Source of the DNA: CAYXST01 sp964472495
Lineage (GTDB): Bacteria > Patescibacteriota > Minisyncoccia > Portnoybacterales > UBA2143
Direction of reading: 5' to 3'
Length of the DNA: 64,000 nucleotides
Assembly (NCBI GenBank): GCA_964472495.1
Contig: CAYYLD010000002.1
Span: 1-64,000 of the forward strand
Position numbers and translations under genes: made by a program
Notes under the pieces: model-generated
Databases searched by the model: none
The model's input: the letters and a program-made list of their open reading frames with translations, nothing else
Told to the model about the DNA's origin: nothing
Part shown: positions 32,402-40,498 of the stretch, piece by piece
Layout of the letters: each line of letters opens with the position of its first letter
Position numbering within the stretch: the first letter of the stretch is position 1

Positions 32402-33490
32402 ATGGCTAAGGATTACTATGAAATATTAGGGGTGTCCCGGGGAGCTTCCGAGCAAGAGATAAAAAAGGCCTACCGGAAATTAGCTCTGCAATATCATCCA
32501 GATCGGGCACCGGCTGACAAGAAAAAGGAATACGAAGAAAAATTCAAAGAGATTAGTCAGGCCTATCGAGTCCTTTCCGATAAAGAAAAGAAAGCTCAAT
32601 ACGACCAATACGGACAGACCTTTGAAGGAGCGCCTTTCGGTCAAGGATTTAGTCAACAGGATTTCCGTTCTTTCCACGAAGCCTTTGGCGGCCGCGACAT
32701 TTTTGAAGATTTGGGTTTTGGCCGAATTTTTGAAGAGATGTTTGGTTTCGGCCCCCGAACCAGAACCAGACGAACTGCTCAATACGGACGAGATATTGCC
32801 GTAGATATGGAAGTAGATTTGAAAGATGCTTTTAACGGACTAAAGAAAGAGATTGATTTACGAAAGATGGTCACTTGTCCGGAATGCCAGGGCAAAGGCG
32901 GCCAGTCGTTAAAGAAATGCCCTGTCTGCCAGGGGACTGGTTACGAGCAAACCGGCCGCCAGGGTTTTTTAGGGTTTATTATTCAACAGAGGCCCTGCTC
33001 AAGGTGTCACGGCCGAGGCGAAATACCGGAAAAAGTTTGCCCTAAATGCGGCGGTCAGGGAAGAGTTGAGGAGACAAAGGAGATTAAAATAACCATTCCG
33101 GCTGGTATTGATGACGGACAGGTTCTTAGATTGAGCGGCCAGGGGGAAGCGGCTCCCTACGGTGGAACAGCCGGCGATTTGTTTATCAATATTCATCTGC
33201 GGCCTGACAAAAATTTCCAGCGACAGGGCGACGATTTACTTTATAACTTAGTTATCAACTTCAGCCAAGCGGCTTTAGGTGATAAAATAGAAATACCCAC
33301 TTTGGCTGGCCCAGTTAATTTGAAAATTCCGGCTGGCAGTCAACCCGGCCAGCTGATCAAATTAAAAGGTAAGGGGATACCTTGTCTATACGGCCGCGGT
33401 CAGGGAGATTTGATTGTCAAGATTCAGGTAGAAGTTCCTAGGAAGTTATCCCGAAGAGAAAAAGAGCTTATTAAGGACTTAGCCAAGTAG
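32402..33490 (+). CDS. dnaJ: Co-chaperone DnaJ
   Basis: Type I J-protein of 362 residues. J-domain with HPD (YHPDRAP), Gly/Phe-rich region (FGQGFSQQDF and GFGPRTR), four zinc-finger repeats (CPECQGKG, CPVCQGTG, CSRCHGRG, CPKCGGQG), and the C-terminal peptide-binding domain. It stimulates the DnaK ATPase and hands over clients. The stop is followed after nine bases by a family A repeat. Confidence 0.95.
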   Translation: MAKDYYEILGVSRGASEQEIKKAYRKLALQYHPDRAPADKKKEYEEKFKEISQAYRVLSDKEKKAQYDQYGQTFEGAPFGQGFSQQDFRSFHEAFGGRDIFEDLGFGRIFEEMFGFGPRTRTRRTAQYGRDIAVDMEVDLKDAFNGLKKEIDLRKMVTCPECQGKGGQSLKKCPVCQGTGYEQTGRQGFLGFIIQQRPCSRCHGRGEIPEKVCPKCGGQGRVEETKEIKITIPAGIDDGQVLRLSGQGEAAPYGGTAGDLFINIHLRPDKNFQRQGDDLLYNLVINFSQAALGDKIEIPTLAGPVNLKIPAGSQPGQLIKLKGKGIPCLYGRGQGDLIVKIQVEVPRKLSRREKELIKDLAK

Positions 33491-33499
33491 TATTTCAGA

Positions 33500-33662
33500 G
33501 TTCAGGATAACCATTTCGAGAAGATTAGATGACAAAAGATAACAACCGGGATAGTTTGGTAATAAAGAACTCTTTTGTCATCTTAGAGCAACCGCTTAAA
33601 TAATAAATAGAATACTAACCAAGTCACGGCGGCTGCGACTTCGAGGAATGGTTATCCTGAAC
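33500..33662 (+). repeat. Family A three-stem palindromic element, copy 2
   Basis: Outer arms: 33500-33523 begins GTTCAGGATAACCATTTCGA, and its complement is 33639-33662. Inner stem 1: AGATGACAAAAG (33527-33538) with CTTTTGTCATCT (33572-33583). Inner stem 2: GCAACCGC (33588-33595) with GCGGCTGC (33629-33636). It lies between dnaJ and a membrane protein gene. Confidence 0.85.
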
Positions 33663-33682
33663 TTCTTGAACTCATAGTCATT

Positions 33683-34228
33683 ATGTCTATTCGTGAATTA
33701 TTAACTAATTTTCATGTCGGCACCGCTTCCGGCTGGGATTTGTTTGTTATCCTTGTTTTCTTGGTGGCTGTTTTGGTCTACGGTTTTTTCCTCGGTCGCA
33801 ATCGAATGATTATCTTGCTTTTGGGCAGCTATTTCTCTTTGATTATCAGTCAGGTTATTCCTTGGTCAAGAATTAGCGCTTTGGGCTGGTTGAGGATTGG
33901 TCAAGAACCATCGGCCTCTTTGAAAATTTTGGTTTTTGTCGGCTTAATCCTGTTGTTTTATTTTCTCATACCGCGTTCTGTTCTTAGTTCGGCTTTAAGA
34001 ATCAAGAAGAGAGGTGAGGCCGTTTGGTGGCAGATATTTGTTTTAAGCATTGTTCAGTTGGGCCTTTTGGCAGCAATCATCTTTTCTTTTTTACCTGGTC
34101 AGACCATAGCTGATTTTACTCCTTTGGTCAAAAAGATATTCATTGGTCCGGAAGCTCAATTTATCTGGCTAACTTTGCCAATTCTGTTTATCGTTTTAAT
34201 GCGCCGCAAGAAAAAGATAGAGGATTAA
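33683..34228 (+). CDS. Membrane protein of unknown function
   Basis: A 181-residue protein with about five transmembrane helices (18-37, 44-60, 83-99, 114-135, 160-175) and short basic loops; the C-terminus is RRKKKIED. The layout resembles CvpA-like or other small membrane proteins but no motif is decisive. Its start lies 20 bases after a family A element. Confidence 0.6.
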   Translation: MSIRELLTNFHVGTASGWDLFVILVFLVAVLVYGFFLGRNRMIILLLGSYFSLIISQVIPWSRISALGWLRIGQEPSASLKILVFVGLILLFYFLIPRSVLSSALRIKKRGEAVWWQIFVLSIVQLGLLAAIIFSFLPGQTIADFTPLVKKIFIGPEAQFIWLTLPILFIVLMRRKKKIED

Positions 34229-34274
34229 TAAATTTGTCCTTTAATAACATAGAGAAGAGAAAGGAGGATTTGGA

Positions 34275-34697
34275 ATGAAAAGATGGATAGGCCCGCCACA
34301 GTCTTTACTTATAGGTATTGCCGTATTTTTGGCTGTTATTGTTTTGATTTCGGGCTTGCCTTTGGGTTTCGACGATAGATGGCAAGGAATGATAGTGGGT
34401 TTTGCTTTTTTTATCTTCATTCTTTTAAGGAACTCGGTTGATTGGTCCAGCCTCTTGGTGTATTCAGGAAGAAAGAATGAAGAAAGTATTATGGTGAATC
34501 TATTGACGCCTTTAATCTTTTCTTTAATAATGTCAGCTTTCGCTGTCTGTGGTTGTCAAATAAGTTTGGTAAAGGTAAGTTTATCTTTTCTGATAGCCGT
34601 AATCGCGGATATTCTTATCCGAATTTGGCTGGGTTGGAGAATGGCTCAAAATATTGGTGACAACAGAAGCAAAAGCAAAGAAGAATCGACTACTTGA
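34275..34697 (+). CDS. Small membrane protein of unknown function
   Basis: A 140-residue protein with four predicted transmembrane helices (about 9-28, 38-56, 72-92, 97-113) and a polar, Lys/Ser-rich tail. It has a strong AAAGGAGG nine bases before the ATG and an intrinsic terminator two bases after the stop, the same signal layout as other orphan genes here. No family recognised. Confidence 0.6.
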   Translation: MKRWIGPPQSLLIGIAVFLAVIVLISGLPLGFDDRWQGMIVGFAFFIFILLRNSVDWSSLLVYSGRKNEESIMVNLLTPLIFSLIMSAFAVCGCQISLVKVSLSFLIAVIADILIRIWLGWRMAQNIGDNRSKSKEESTT

Positions 34698-34698
34698 T

Positions 34699-34750
34699 TC
34701 AACCTCGCAGTAAACCGTCTAAACTGGATTACTGCGGGGTTGATTTTTTT
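34699..34750 (+). terminator. Intrinsic terminator
   Basis: Stem TCAACCTCGCAGTAA/TTACTGCGGGGTTGA (34699-34713 with 34729-34743, one G-T), followed by seven T. It ends the small membrane protein gene just before tRNA-Lys. Confidence 0.85.
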
Positions 34751-34777
34751 TAGAAAAAAAGATAAAATGATGAAAAT

Positions 34778-34848
34778 GGGGGTATAGCTCAATGGTAGAG
34801 CAGTGGCCTTTTAAGCCATTGATGGGGGTTCGATCCCCTCTACCCCTA
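34778..34848 (+). tRNA. tRNA-Lys (TTT)
   Basis: Acceptor GGGGGTA/TACCCCT, D-arm GCTC-AATGGTA-GAGC, anticodon stem GTGGC/GCCAT with loop CTTTTAA (anticodon TTT), T-loop TTCGATC, discriminator A34848. CCA is not encoded. Confidence 0.95.
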
Positions 34849-34892
34849 CTTTTATAGCCTCGGAGGCCGAGAACGGTCCTCGGACTTAAAAT

Positions 34893-35834
34893 ATGACTAT
34901 TAGACAAATCTACAATTTAGCTCTCAAAATGGGTATTGAAGCGGATTTGCGGGGTAAAACCGAAGTCAAAAAATACTTGGCTCACCAGAAAGAAAATTAT
35001 CAGAAACTGCCGCCGGAAAAGAAAAAAGAATTCGATAGAGAGCGACTGAGTAATCCTTACTCCGATACTCGTATTTTGAACGAACCCAAAAATCCTCAAA
35101 AGTCAATTAAAAGGATTTTGGCCGGTATTGATATTGGGGTGTCTGAATTGCTTTTGGCCAAAGAATTGGGCAAGATTGATTTGATTTTTTCTCATCATCC
35201 TCACGGTCAGGCCTTGGCTAATTTAGACGATGTTATGCAATTACAGGCCGAAGTTCTGGCTCAATATGGCGTCCCGATTAACGTGGCCGAAGGATTACTG
35301 AAACCGAGAATTTCAGAAGTGGCCCGCTCGCTTTCTCCAGCTAATCATAACCGGGTCGTTGATGCCGCTAAATTACTCCATCTGGGATTTATCTGCGTTC
35401 ACACGGCCTGCGATAATTTAGTGGCCAATTTTCTAGACCAAAAGATAAAAAAATCGCAACCGGAATATGTCGGCGACCTGTTAAAGCTTTTGAAAGAAAT
35501 TCCCGAGTATAAAGAGGCGATTAAAATTGGTGCCGGGCCGTGGCTTTTTGTCGGCGAGGAAGGGAATCGTTGTGGCAGGATCGCTTTGACTGAAATTACC
35601 GGCGGCACCGAGGGTTCGGCCAAAATTTACGAAAAGATGGCTCAAGTAGGCATTGGAACAATTATTGGCATGCACATGTCAGAAGAGCATAAAAACGAAG
35701 CCGAAGCGGCTCATATTAACGTAGTCGTGGCCGGCCATATGTCTTCTGATTCTATCGGGGTCAACATTCTTCTCGACCAATTAAAAAAACAGGGGATTGA
35801 GGTTATTCCCTGCGGCGGATTAATCCGTAAATAG
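34893..35834 (+). CDS. NIF3-like (dinuclear metal centre) protein
   Basis: A 313-residue protein related to the NIF3/YbgI family, whose members bind two metal ions and have an unsettled role (GTP cyclohydrolase I-like fold). The metal-binding SHHPHG is at about 98-103, a second set of candidate ligands is in GMHMSEEHKNEAEAAH near 265-280, and VVVAGHMSSDSIG follows. It carries an unusual charged N-terminal 60 residues. The assignment to the superfamily is fairly clear; the function is not. Confidence 0.65.
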   Translation: MTIRQIYNLALKMGIEADLRGKTEVKKYLAHQKENYQKLPPEKKKEFDRERLSNPYSDTRILNEPKNPQKSIKRILAGIDIGVSELLLAKELGKIDLIFSHHPHGQALANLDDVMQLQAEVLAQYGVPINVAEGLLKPRISEVARSLSPANHNRVVDAAKLLHLGFICVHTACDNLVANFLDQKIKKSQPEYVGDLLKLLKEIPEYKEAIKIGAGPWLFVGEEGNRCGRIALTEITGGTEGSAKIYEKMAQVGIGTIIGMHMSEEHKNEAEAAHINVVVAGHMSSDSIGVNILLDQLKKQGIEVIPCGGLIRK

Positions 35835-35845
35835 ATTCGCAAAAT

Positions 35846-36595
35846 ATGCCCTGGTATAAAGATTTTTTTGACAAATGGTATCTTGAAATTTATCGAGATA
35901 GGCCGCTATTTAAAGAAAAAAATATTCAAAAAGAGTTTACCTTTATTAGACGTGTTCTGAATTTACCCGAAGGAGCTAAAGTTCTTGATTTATGTTCCGG
36001 GCACGGTCGTCATACTATTCCTTTGGCTAAAACTGGCTATCAAATGACGGCGCTTGATTTAAACAAAAAGTTTCTTAGTATTCTTAAAAGAGAAGCCAAG
36101 GAACAAAAATTAGATATTAGAATTATCCATAGCGATATGAGAGACATTCCTTTTATGAACGAATTTGACGGGATAATTAATATTTTTACTTCATTTGGTT
36201 ATTTCACAAATGACAAAGAAAATCTTAAAGTTTTAGAGCAGGTTTTTAGGGCCTTAAAGCCGGCTGGCAAATTCTTGCTCGATGTTGTAAATAAAGAATG
36301 GGTCCAAAGAAATACTCACATCGAAAATAAATACAAGATAAAAAAATACTCCGTTTTGGAAAAAATAAAATTTAATCAAGGAACTAACCAATGGAAAGCT
36401 AATTTCGCGATTACCAACGGAAAAGGCAGAAATTATTCGGCAAAATACATAACTAAATTATATTCTTTGGCTGAAATAGAGAAGATGCTGAAGCAAGTAG
36501 GCTTTGATAAAATCATTGGTCTCTTTGGGAATACTGTCAAAATAGAAAAATTTACCCCCCGGTCTAAGCGTTTAGTAATTTTAGCCCAAAAATGA
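35846..36595 (+). CDS. Class I SAM-dependent methyltransferase
   Basis: A 249-residue Rossmann methyltransferase. Motif I VLDLCSGHGRHTIPLA, acidic end of beta-2 ALDL, motif with IHSDMRDIPF, then FDGIINIFTSFGYF and LKPAGKFLLDVVN. The type resembles small-molecule methyltransferases (ubiquinone-like family), but the substrate cannot be named. It starts 11 bases after the NIF3-like gene and ends before a terminator. Confidence 0.8.
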   Translation: MPWYKDFFDKWYLEIYRDRPLFKEKNIQKEFTFIRRVLNLPEGAKVLDLCSGHGRHTIPLAKTGYQMTALDLNKKFLSILKREAKEQKLDIRIIHSDMRDIPFMNEFDGIINIFTSFGYFTNDKENLKVLEQVFRALKPAGKFLLDVVNKEWVQRNTHIENKYKIKKYSVLEKIKFNQGTNQWKANFAITNGKGRNYSAKYITKLYSLAEIEKMLKQVGFDKIIGLFGNTVKIEKFTPRSKRLVILAQK

Positions 36596-36622
36596 GAGTT
36601 TAAAGTTAGCCGAGAGTTCTTT

Positions 36623-36659
36623 CTCTGCACAGTTTCTACCATTGTGCAGGGATTTTTTT
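36623..36659 (+). terminator. Intrinsic terminator
   Basis: Stem CTCTGCACA/TGTGCAGGG (36623-36631 with 36643-36651, one T-G), followed by ATTTTTTTA. It separates the methyltransferase gene from aspS. Confidence 0.8.
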
Positions 36660-36666
36660 ATTCCAC

Positions 36667-36695
36667 TTGTTAAAGCCAATAAAAGCTGTTATAAT
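36667..36695 (+). promoter_or_regulatory. Promoter of aspS
   Basis: TTGTTA (36667-36672), 17 bases, TATAAT (36690-36695). The leader to ATG 36714 would be about 12 bases. Confidence 0.65.
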
Positions 36696-36713
36696 TTGAA
36701 CAGTCAAAAATAA

Positions 36714-38126
36714 ATGAAGCGTCTTTTAGCCGTTGAAACAATTAAGAAAACAGGGGAGTCAGTCAAGTTGGCTGGCTGGGTTCATCAACGCCGCGACCAC
36801 GGCCAGATTATTTTTATTGATTTGAGAGACAAAAGCGGCTTAGTTCAGTTGGTCTTCACTCCCGAAAGTAAGGCCCTTTACCGGACAGCTAACTCTTTGC
36901 GGCCAGAATGGGTTATTAAAGCGGAAGGAAAAGTTAATCAACGACCCAAAGGAATGGATAATCCTAAGCTGCCGACCGGTCAAATTGAGATAGAGGTGAC
37001 CAATTTAGAAGTTCTTAATCAAGCCAAGACACCGCCTTTTGAGATTACTCAGACCAACACTGGCGGGAAGGAAGCCAATGAGGAACTTCGCTTAAAATAC
37101 CGCTATTTGGATTTACGACGGCAAAAAATGAAAGATAATCTGGTCTGGCGGCATAAAGTAGTCAAAATAATCCGCGATTTCATGGATAGAGAGAACTTTA
37201 CGGAAATAGAGACGCCTATTTTAACCAAGTCCACCCCTGAAGGAGCCAGAGATTTTCTGGTTCCCAGCCGAATTCATACAGGTCAATTTTACGCCTTGCC
37301 CCAGGCCCCTCAGCAACTCAAACAATTACTAATGGTCGCCGGCCTGGAAAAATATTTTCAGATTGCCCGTTGTTTTCGTGACGAAGATTTGCGGGGCGAC
37401 CGCCAACCGGAATTCACTCAATTAGATATTGAAATGTCTTTTATTAAGCAGAAAGATATCTTAAATCTGGTTGAAAAGCTCTTTATCAAAATTGTTAAAG
37501 AGTTAGTTGAATTAGATAAAAGTTTGTCCAAGAAACTGACCTTTAAGCCGTTTTTTAAGTTAGATTACCAGGAAGCCATCAAAAAATATGGCACTGATAA
37601 ACCGGATTTGAGAAAAAATAAAAAAGACCCCGATGAATTAGCCTTTGTCTGGATTTTGAATTGGCCTCTTTTTGAATGGAATAGCGATGAAAAAAGATAC
37701 GATTCCTGTCATCATATTTTTACAGCCCCCCAAGAAAAAGATTTGCCTCTATTAGACAAAGAGCCTCTCAAAGTTCATTCTTGGCAACATGATTTAGTCC
37801 TTAATGGTCATGAAATTGGCGGCGGCAGTATCAGAATTCACCAGCGGGAGATTCAAGAGGAGATATTTAAATTAGTTGGTTTAACCAACGAAGAAACAGA
37901 GGAAAAATTCGGTCATTTACTGCGGGCCTTTGAATATGGAGCGCCGCCTCACGGCGGGATTGCTCTGGGCCTTGATCGTTTGCTGATGATTCTATTTAAT
38001 GAAAAAAGCATCCGTCAGGTGATTGCTTTCCCAAAGAGCGGTGACGGCCGCGATTTGACCATGGAGGCGCCCAGTTCGGTTAGTCCGGAACAACTGAAAG
38101 AATTAGGGATAAAGATATCCCCTTGA
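36714..38126 (+). CDS. aspS: Aspartyl-tRNA synthetase lacking the GAD insertion
   Basis: Class II synthetase of 470 residues; bacterial AspRS is usually near 590. The anticodon-binding OB fold (GWVHQRRDHGQIIFIDLRD), motif 2 (FRDEDLRGDRQPEFTQLDIE) and motif 3 (GIALGLDRLLM) are bacterial in type. After DKPDLRKN (about 295) the chain goes directly to LAFVWILNWPLFEW, so the roughly 120-residue GAD domain that normally sits there is absent. AspRS or AspRS/AsnRS (non-discriminating) activity cannot be told apart. It is followed by a family A repeat. Confidence 0.92.
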   Translation: MKRLLAVETIKKTGESVKLAGWVHQRRDHGQIIFIDLRDKSGLVQLVFTPESKALYRTANSLRPEWVIKAEGKVNQRPKGMDNPKLPTGQIEIEVTNLEVLNQAKTPPFEITQTNTGGKEANEELRLKYRYLDLRRQKMKDNLVWRHKVVKIIRDFMDRENFTEIETPILTKSTPEGARDFLVPSRIHTGQFYALPQAPQQLKQLLMVAGLEKYFQIARCFRDEDLRGDRQPEFTQLDIEMSFIKQKDILNLVEKLFIKIVKELVELDKSLSKKLTFKPFFKLDYQEAIKKYGTDKPDLRKNKKDPDELAFVWILNWPLFEWNSDEKRYDSCHHIFTAPQEKDLPLLDKEPLKVHSWQHDLVLNGHEIGGGSIRIHQREIQEEIFKLVGLTNEETEEKFGHLLRAFEYGAPPHGGIALGLDRLLMILFNEKSIRQVIAFPKSGDGRDLTMEAPSSVSPEQLKELGIKISP

Positions 38127-38147
38127 TTAATATATAGTTAGATTTAG

Positions 38148-38313
38148 AAGCTCAACCTAACCATTTCGAGAAGCTTAGATGACAAAAGATACCAACTAAG
38201 AGGGAAGGGTAATGAAGAACTCTTTTGTCATCTTAGAGCAGCCGCTTAAATAATAAATGGAGAACAATGGCGTCACGGCGGCTGCGTCTTCAAGAAATGG
38301 TTAGGTTGAGCTT
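38148..38313 (+). repeat. Family A three-stem palindromic element, copy 3
   Basis: Outer arms 38148-38173 (AAGCTCAACCTAACCATTTC and on) and 38288-38313. Inner stem 1 AGATGACAAAAG (38177-38188) with CTTTTGTCATCT (38222-38233). Inner stem 2 GCAGCCGC (38238-38245) with GCGGCTGC (38278-38285). Compared with copy 2, inner stem 2 is fully paired (GCAGCCGC for GCAACCGC). It lies between aspS and dacA. Confidence 0.85.
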
Positions 38314-38325
38314 TGACAAGAGACG

Positions 38326-39384
38326 ATGTTGACTAAGTTCTTGACCACTGTTTTTATTTTACTTAATCCGCTTAATTTTTTATTCGGCCAGTCATCAGGA
38401 CAAGCTAACTTTGAGCAAACTTCTTTACCTCCTCAGCCGCTACCCGAGACAAACTCTTTGACAATTGACTTCCGTCCCGGTTTAGCCAATATTATTTCCG
38501 GCTTTGTCATCTCGGCTGCCCAGGGGACTAATCCTGATTTTTTGCCTATTCGCAACTGGAACGTTGACGAACCAAAAGTTAAAGCCGAAGCGGCCTTAAT
38601 TTTTGAATCAGATAAGGATAAAATTCTTTATCAAAAAAATATTGAAGAAGTTTTGCCCGTGGCCAGCTTAACTAAATTGATGACCGGCCTAATCGTCTTG
38701 GAAAATTTGGATTTAGACCAGGTGGTAACCGTCAGTCAAAAAGCAGTTGCCGCCTACGGCGATAACGGCGGTTTGGTTATTGATGAAGAAATCTCGGTTA
38801 GAAGTCTTCTTTACATCCTGCTGATGGAATCAAGCAACGACGCCGCTGTGGCTTTAGCTGAGGCGCTTGAGGCATCTGAAAATCTGCGAAGGTTTAACCT
38901 TCGCAGATACGAAGGTTTAACCTTCGCAGACCTCTTTACAAACCTGATGAATGAAAAAGCCGAAGAATTAGGCCTGTCCAAGACCAATTTTGTCGAGCCA
39001 ACCGGTTATCAGCCAGCCAATCTGTCAACGGCTCTTGATTTAGCCGAATTAGTCAAATATACTTTAAATCAGTCACTCCTTTGGCAGATTCTCAGGACAA
39101 AAACGATTGATGTATCTTCAATTGATAATTCTGTTAATCATCATTTAACCAATACCAATCAGCTATTAGGCCATTGGCCGAATATCATTGGCGGCAAAAC
39201 CGGTTATACCGAAGAAGCGCAGGGCTGTCTCATTTTAGTTATCAGTCAGGATTTAGATAAAATGAGAAACTATTTTGACCAAGATTCTTCTGCTTGTCTG
39301 ATTATTATTGTTTTAGGGGCTGAAGATAGATTTTTAGAAACAGAAAAATTAGTTAATTGGGTCAACCAGGCCTATATCTGGTAA
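38326..39384 (+). CDS. dacA: D-alanyl-D-alanine carboxypeptidase (DacA-like) with in-frame palindromes
   Basis: A class C low-molecular-weight penicillin-binding protein of 352 residues, exported by an N-terminal signal (hydrophobic 4-20). Active-site motifs SLTK (in VASLTKLMTG, near 113), SSN (SSNDAA) and KTG (GGKTGYT). It trims stem peptides outside the membrane. Residues about 185-203 between EALEASE and LFTNLMNEKAEELG are encoded by two tandem palindromes (38883-38930) and have no family counterpart. It heads the mraY-murD-ftsW-murG stretch. Confidence 0.88.
   Translation: MLTKFLTTVFILLNPLNFLFGQSSGQANFEQTSLPPQPLPETNSLTIDFRPGLANIISGFVISAAQGTNPDFLPIRNWNVDEPKVKAEAALIFESDKDKILYQKNIEEVLPVASLTKLMTGLIVLENLDLDQVVTVSQKAVAAYGDNGGLVIDEEISVRSLLYILLMESSNDAAVALAEALEASENLRRFNLRRYEGLTFADLFTNLMNEKAEELGLSKTNFVEPTGYQPANLSTALDLAELVKYTLNQSLLWQILRTKTIDVSSIDNSVNHHLTNTNQLLGHWPNIIGGKTGYTEEAQGCLILVISQDLDKMRNYFDQDSSACLIIIVLGAEDRFLETEKLVNWVNQAYIW
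38883..38930. repeat. Tandem palindrome inserted in frame in dacA
   Basis: TCTGCGAAGGTT-T-AACCTTCGCAGA (38883-38907), then a second copy CGAAGGTTTAACCTTCGCAG (38910-38929) with a 23-bp period. The insertion is translated as LRRFNLRRYEGLTFAD without a stop. Confidence 0.8.
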
Positions 39385-39394
39385 ATAAGTAGAT

Positions 39395-39422
39395 AAGGGA
39401 CGCCCTTGAAAGGGCGTCCCTT
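39395..39422 (+). promoter_or_regulatory. Intercistronic hairpin before mraY
   Basis: AAGGGACGCCCTT-GAA-AGGGCGTCCCTT, a near-perfect stem without a T-run, 13 bases before the mraY ATG. The same GGGACGCCC arm forms a hairpin before murG (43113-43145). Confidence 0.55.
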
Positions 39423-39434
39423 GGAATCAAATCT

Positions 39435-40481
39435 ATGCCTGATATTTTTCATCTTTCTCGTCTCTTAGGATTAGCTGCTATTTCCTTCATTTTTGCTTTG
39501 GCTTGGACACCAGCTTTAGTCCATTTTCTGGAAAAGTATCGTTTGGGTAAGCAAATTCGGTTCGCCAACGTACCTGTTTTCGCCAGTCTTCATAAGAAAA
39601 AAGAAGGAACTCCGACTATGGGCGGCATTTTGGTTTGGGGAACTATTTTAGTTATCACTTTACTTTTCTGGTGGGCTGGCCAAATAGGCCAGGGGACTAT
39701 TTTTGAGAAAATAAGCTTTTTAAGCCGCGGCCAGACGCTTCTGCCTTTAGGCGCCTTAGTTGCTTCAGCTTTGGTTGGCTTGGGTGATGATTTATTAGGC
39801 GTTTTTAAAAGGGGTTCTAATGGAGGCGGCTTACACATGCGGCACCGCCTCTTAATTTATACAGCCATTGCCGCTTTTGGCGCTTGGTGGTTCTTTTGGA
39901 AATTAGACTGGGATTTAATTCATGTCCCTTTTGTCGGCGATTTTAATATCGGCTGGTGGTATATCCCTCTCTTTATTTTCGTTCTGGTCGCGACAGCTTT
40001 TTCAGTTAACGAAACCGACGGATTGGATGGTTTAGTCGGCGGTATCCTTTTAATTGCTTTTGGCGCTTACGGAGTCATCGCCTTTTCTCAAGGAAAAATG
40101 GATTTAGCCGTTTTTTGTGGAGTAATTATCGGCGCTTTGTTAGCTTTTCTTTGGTTCAATATTCATCCGGCCCGCTTTTTTATGGGCGATACCGGAGCAA
40201 TGTCCCTAGGTATCACTTTGGGAATTATTGCTATGTTAACTAATGCCTTCCTACTGCTGCCTTTGATTGGCTTTATCTTGGTTATGGAATCTGCCTCGGT
40301 AATCATTCAACTCCTTTCTAAAGTAATCCGCCAGAAAAAGATTTTTCTTTCCACGCCGATTCATCACCATTTTGAAGCTATTGGCTGGCCGGAAACAAAG
40401 GTGACTATGCGTTTCTGGATAGTCGGCGGGGTCATGGCCGCTATCGGTTTGATTCTGGTCTTCATTGAGAAAATTATTTGA
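39435..40481 (+). CDS. mraY: Phospho-MurNAc-pentapeptide transferase
   Basis: Transfers phospho-MurNAc-pentapeptide to undecaprenyl phosphate, making lipid I. Ten-helix membrane protein of 348 residues with HKKKEGTPTMGG, the catalytic LGDDLLG and NETDGLDGL, FMGDTGA, and the cytoplasmic loop PIHHHFE. Followed by murD after 17 bases. Confidence 0.95.
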   Translation: MPDIFHLSRLLGLAAISFIFALAWTPALVHFLEKYRLGKQIRFANVPVFASLHKKKEGTPTMGGILVWGTILVITLLFWWAGQIGQGTIFEKISFLSRGQTLLPLGALVASALVGLGDDLLGVFKRGSNGGGLHMRHRLLIYTAIAAFGAWWFFWKLDWDLIHVPFVGDFNIGWWYIPLFIFVLVATAFSVNETDGLDGLVGGILLIAFGAYGVIAFSQGKMDLAVFCGVIIGALLAFLWFNIHPARFFMGDTGAMSLGITLGIIAMLTNAFLLLPLIGFILVMESASVIIQLLSKVIRQKKIFLSTPIHHHFEAIGWPETKVTMRFWIVGGVMAAIGLILVFIEKII

Positions 40482-40498
40482 GCCTCTTTAGCTAAGTT

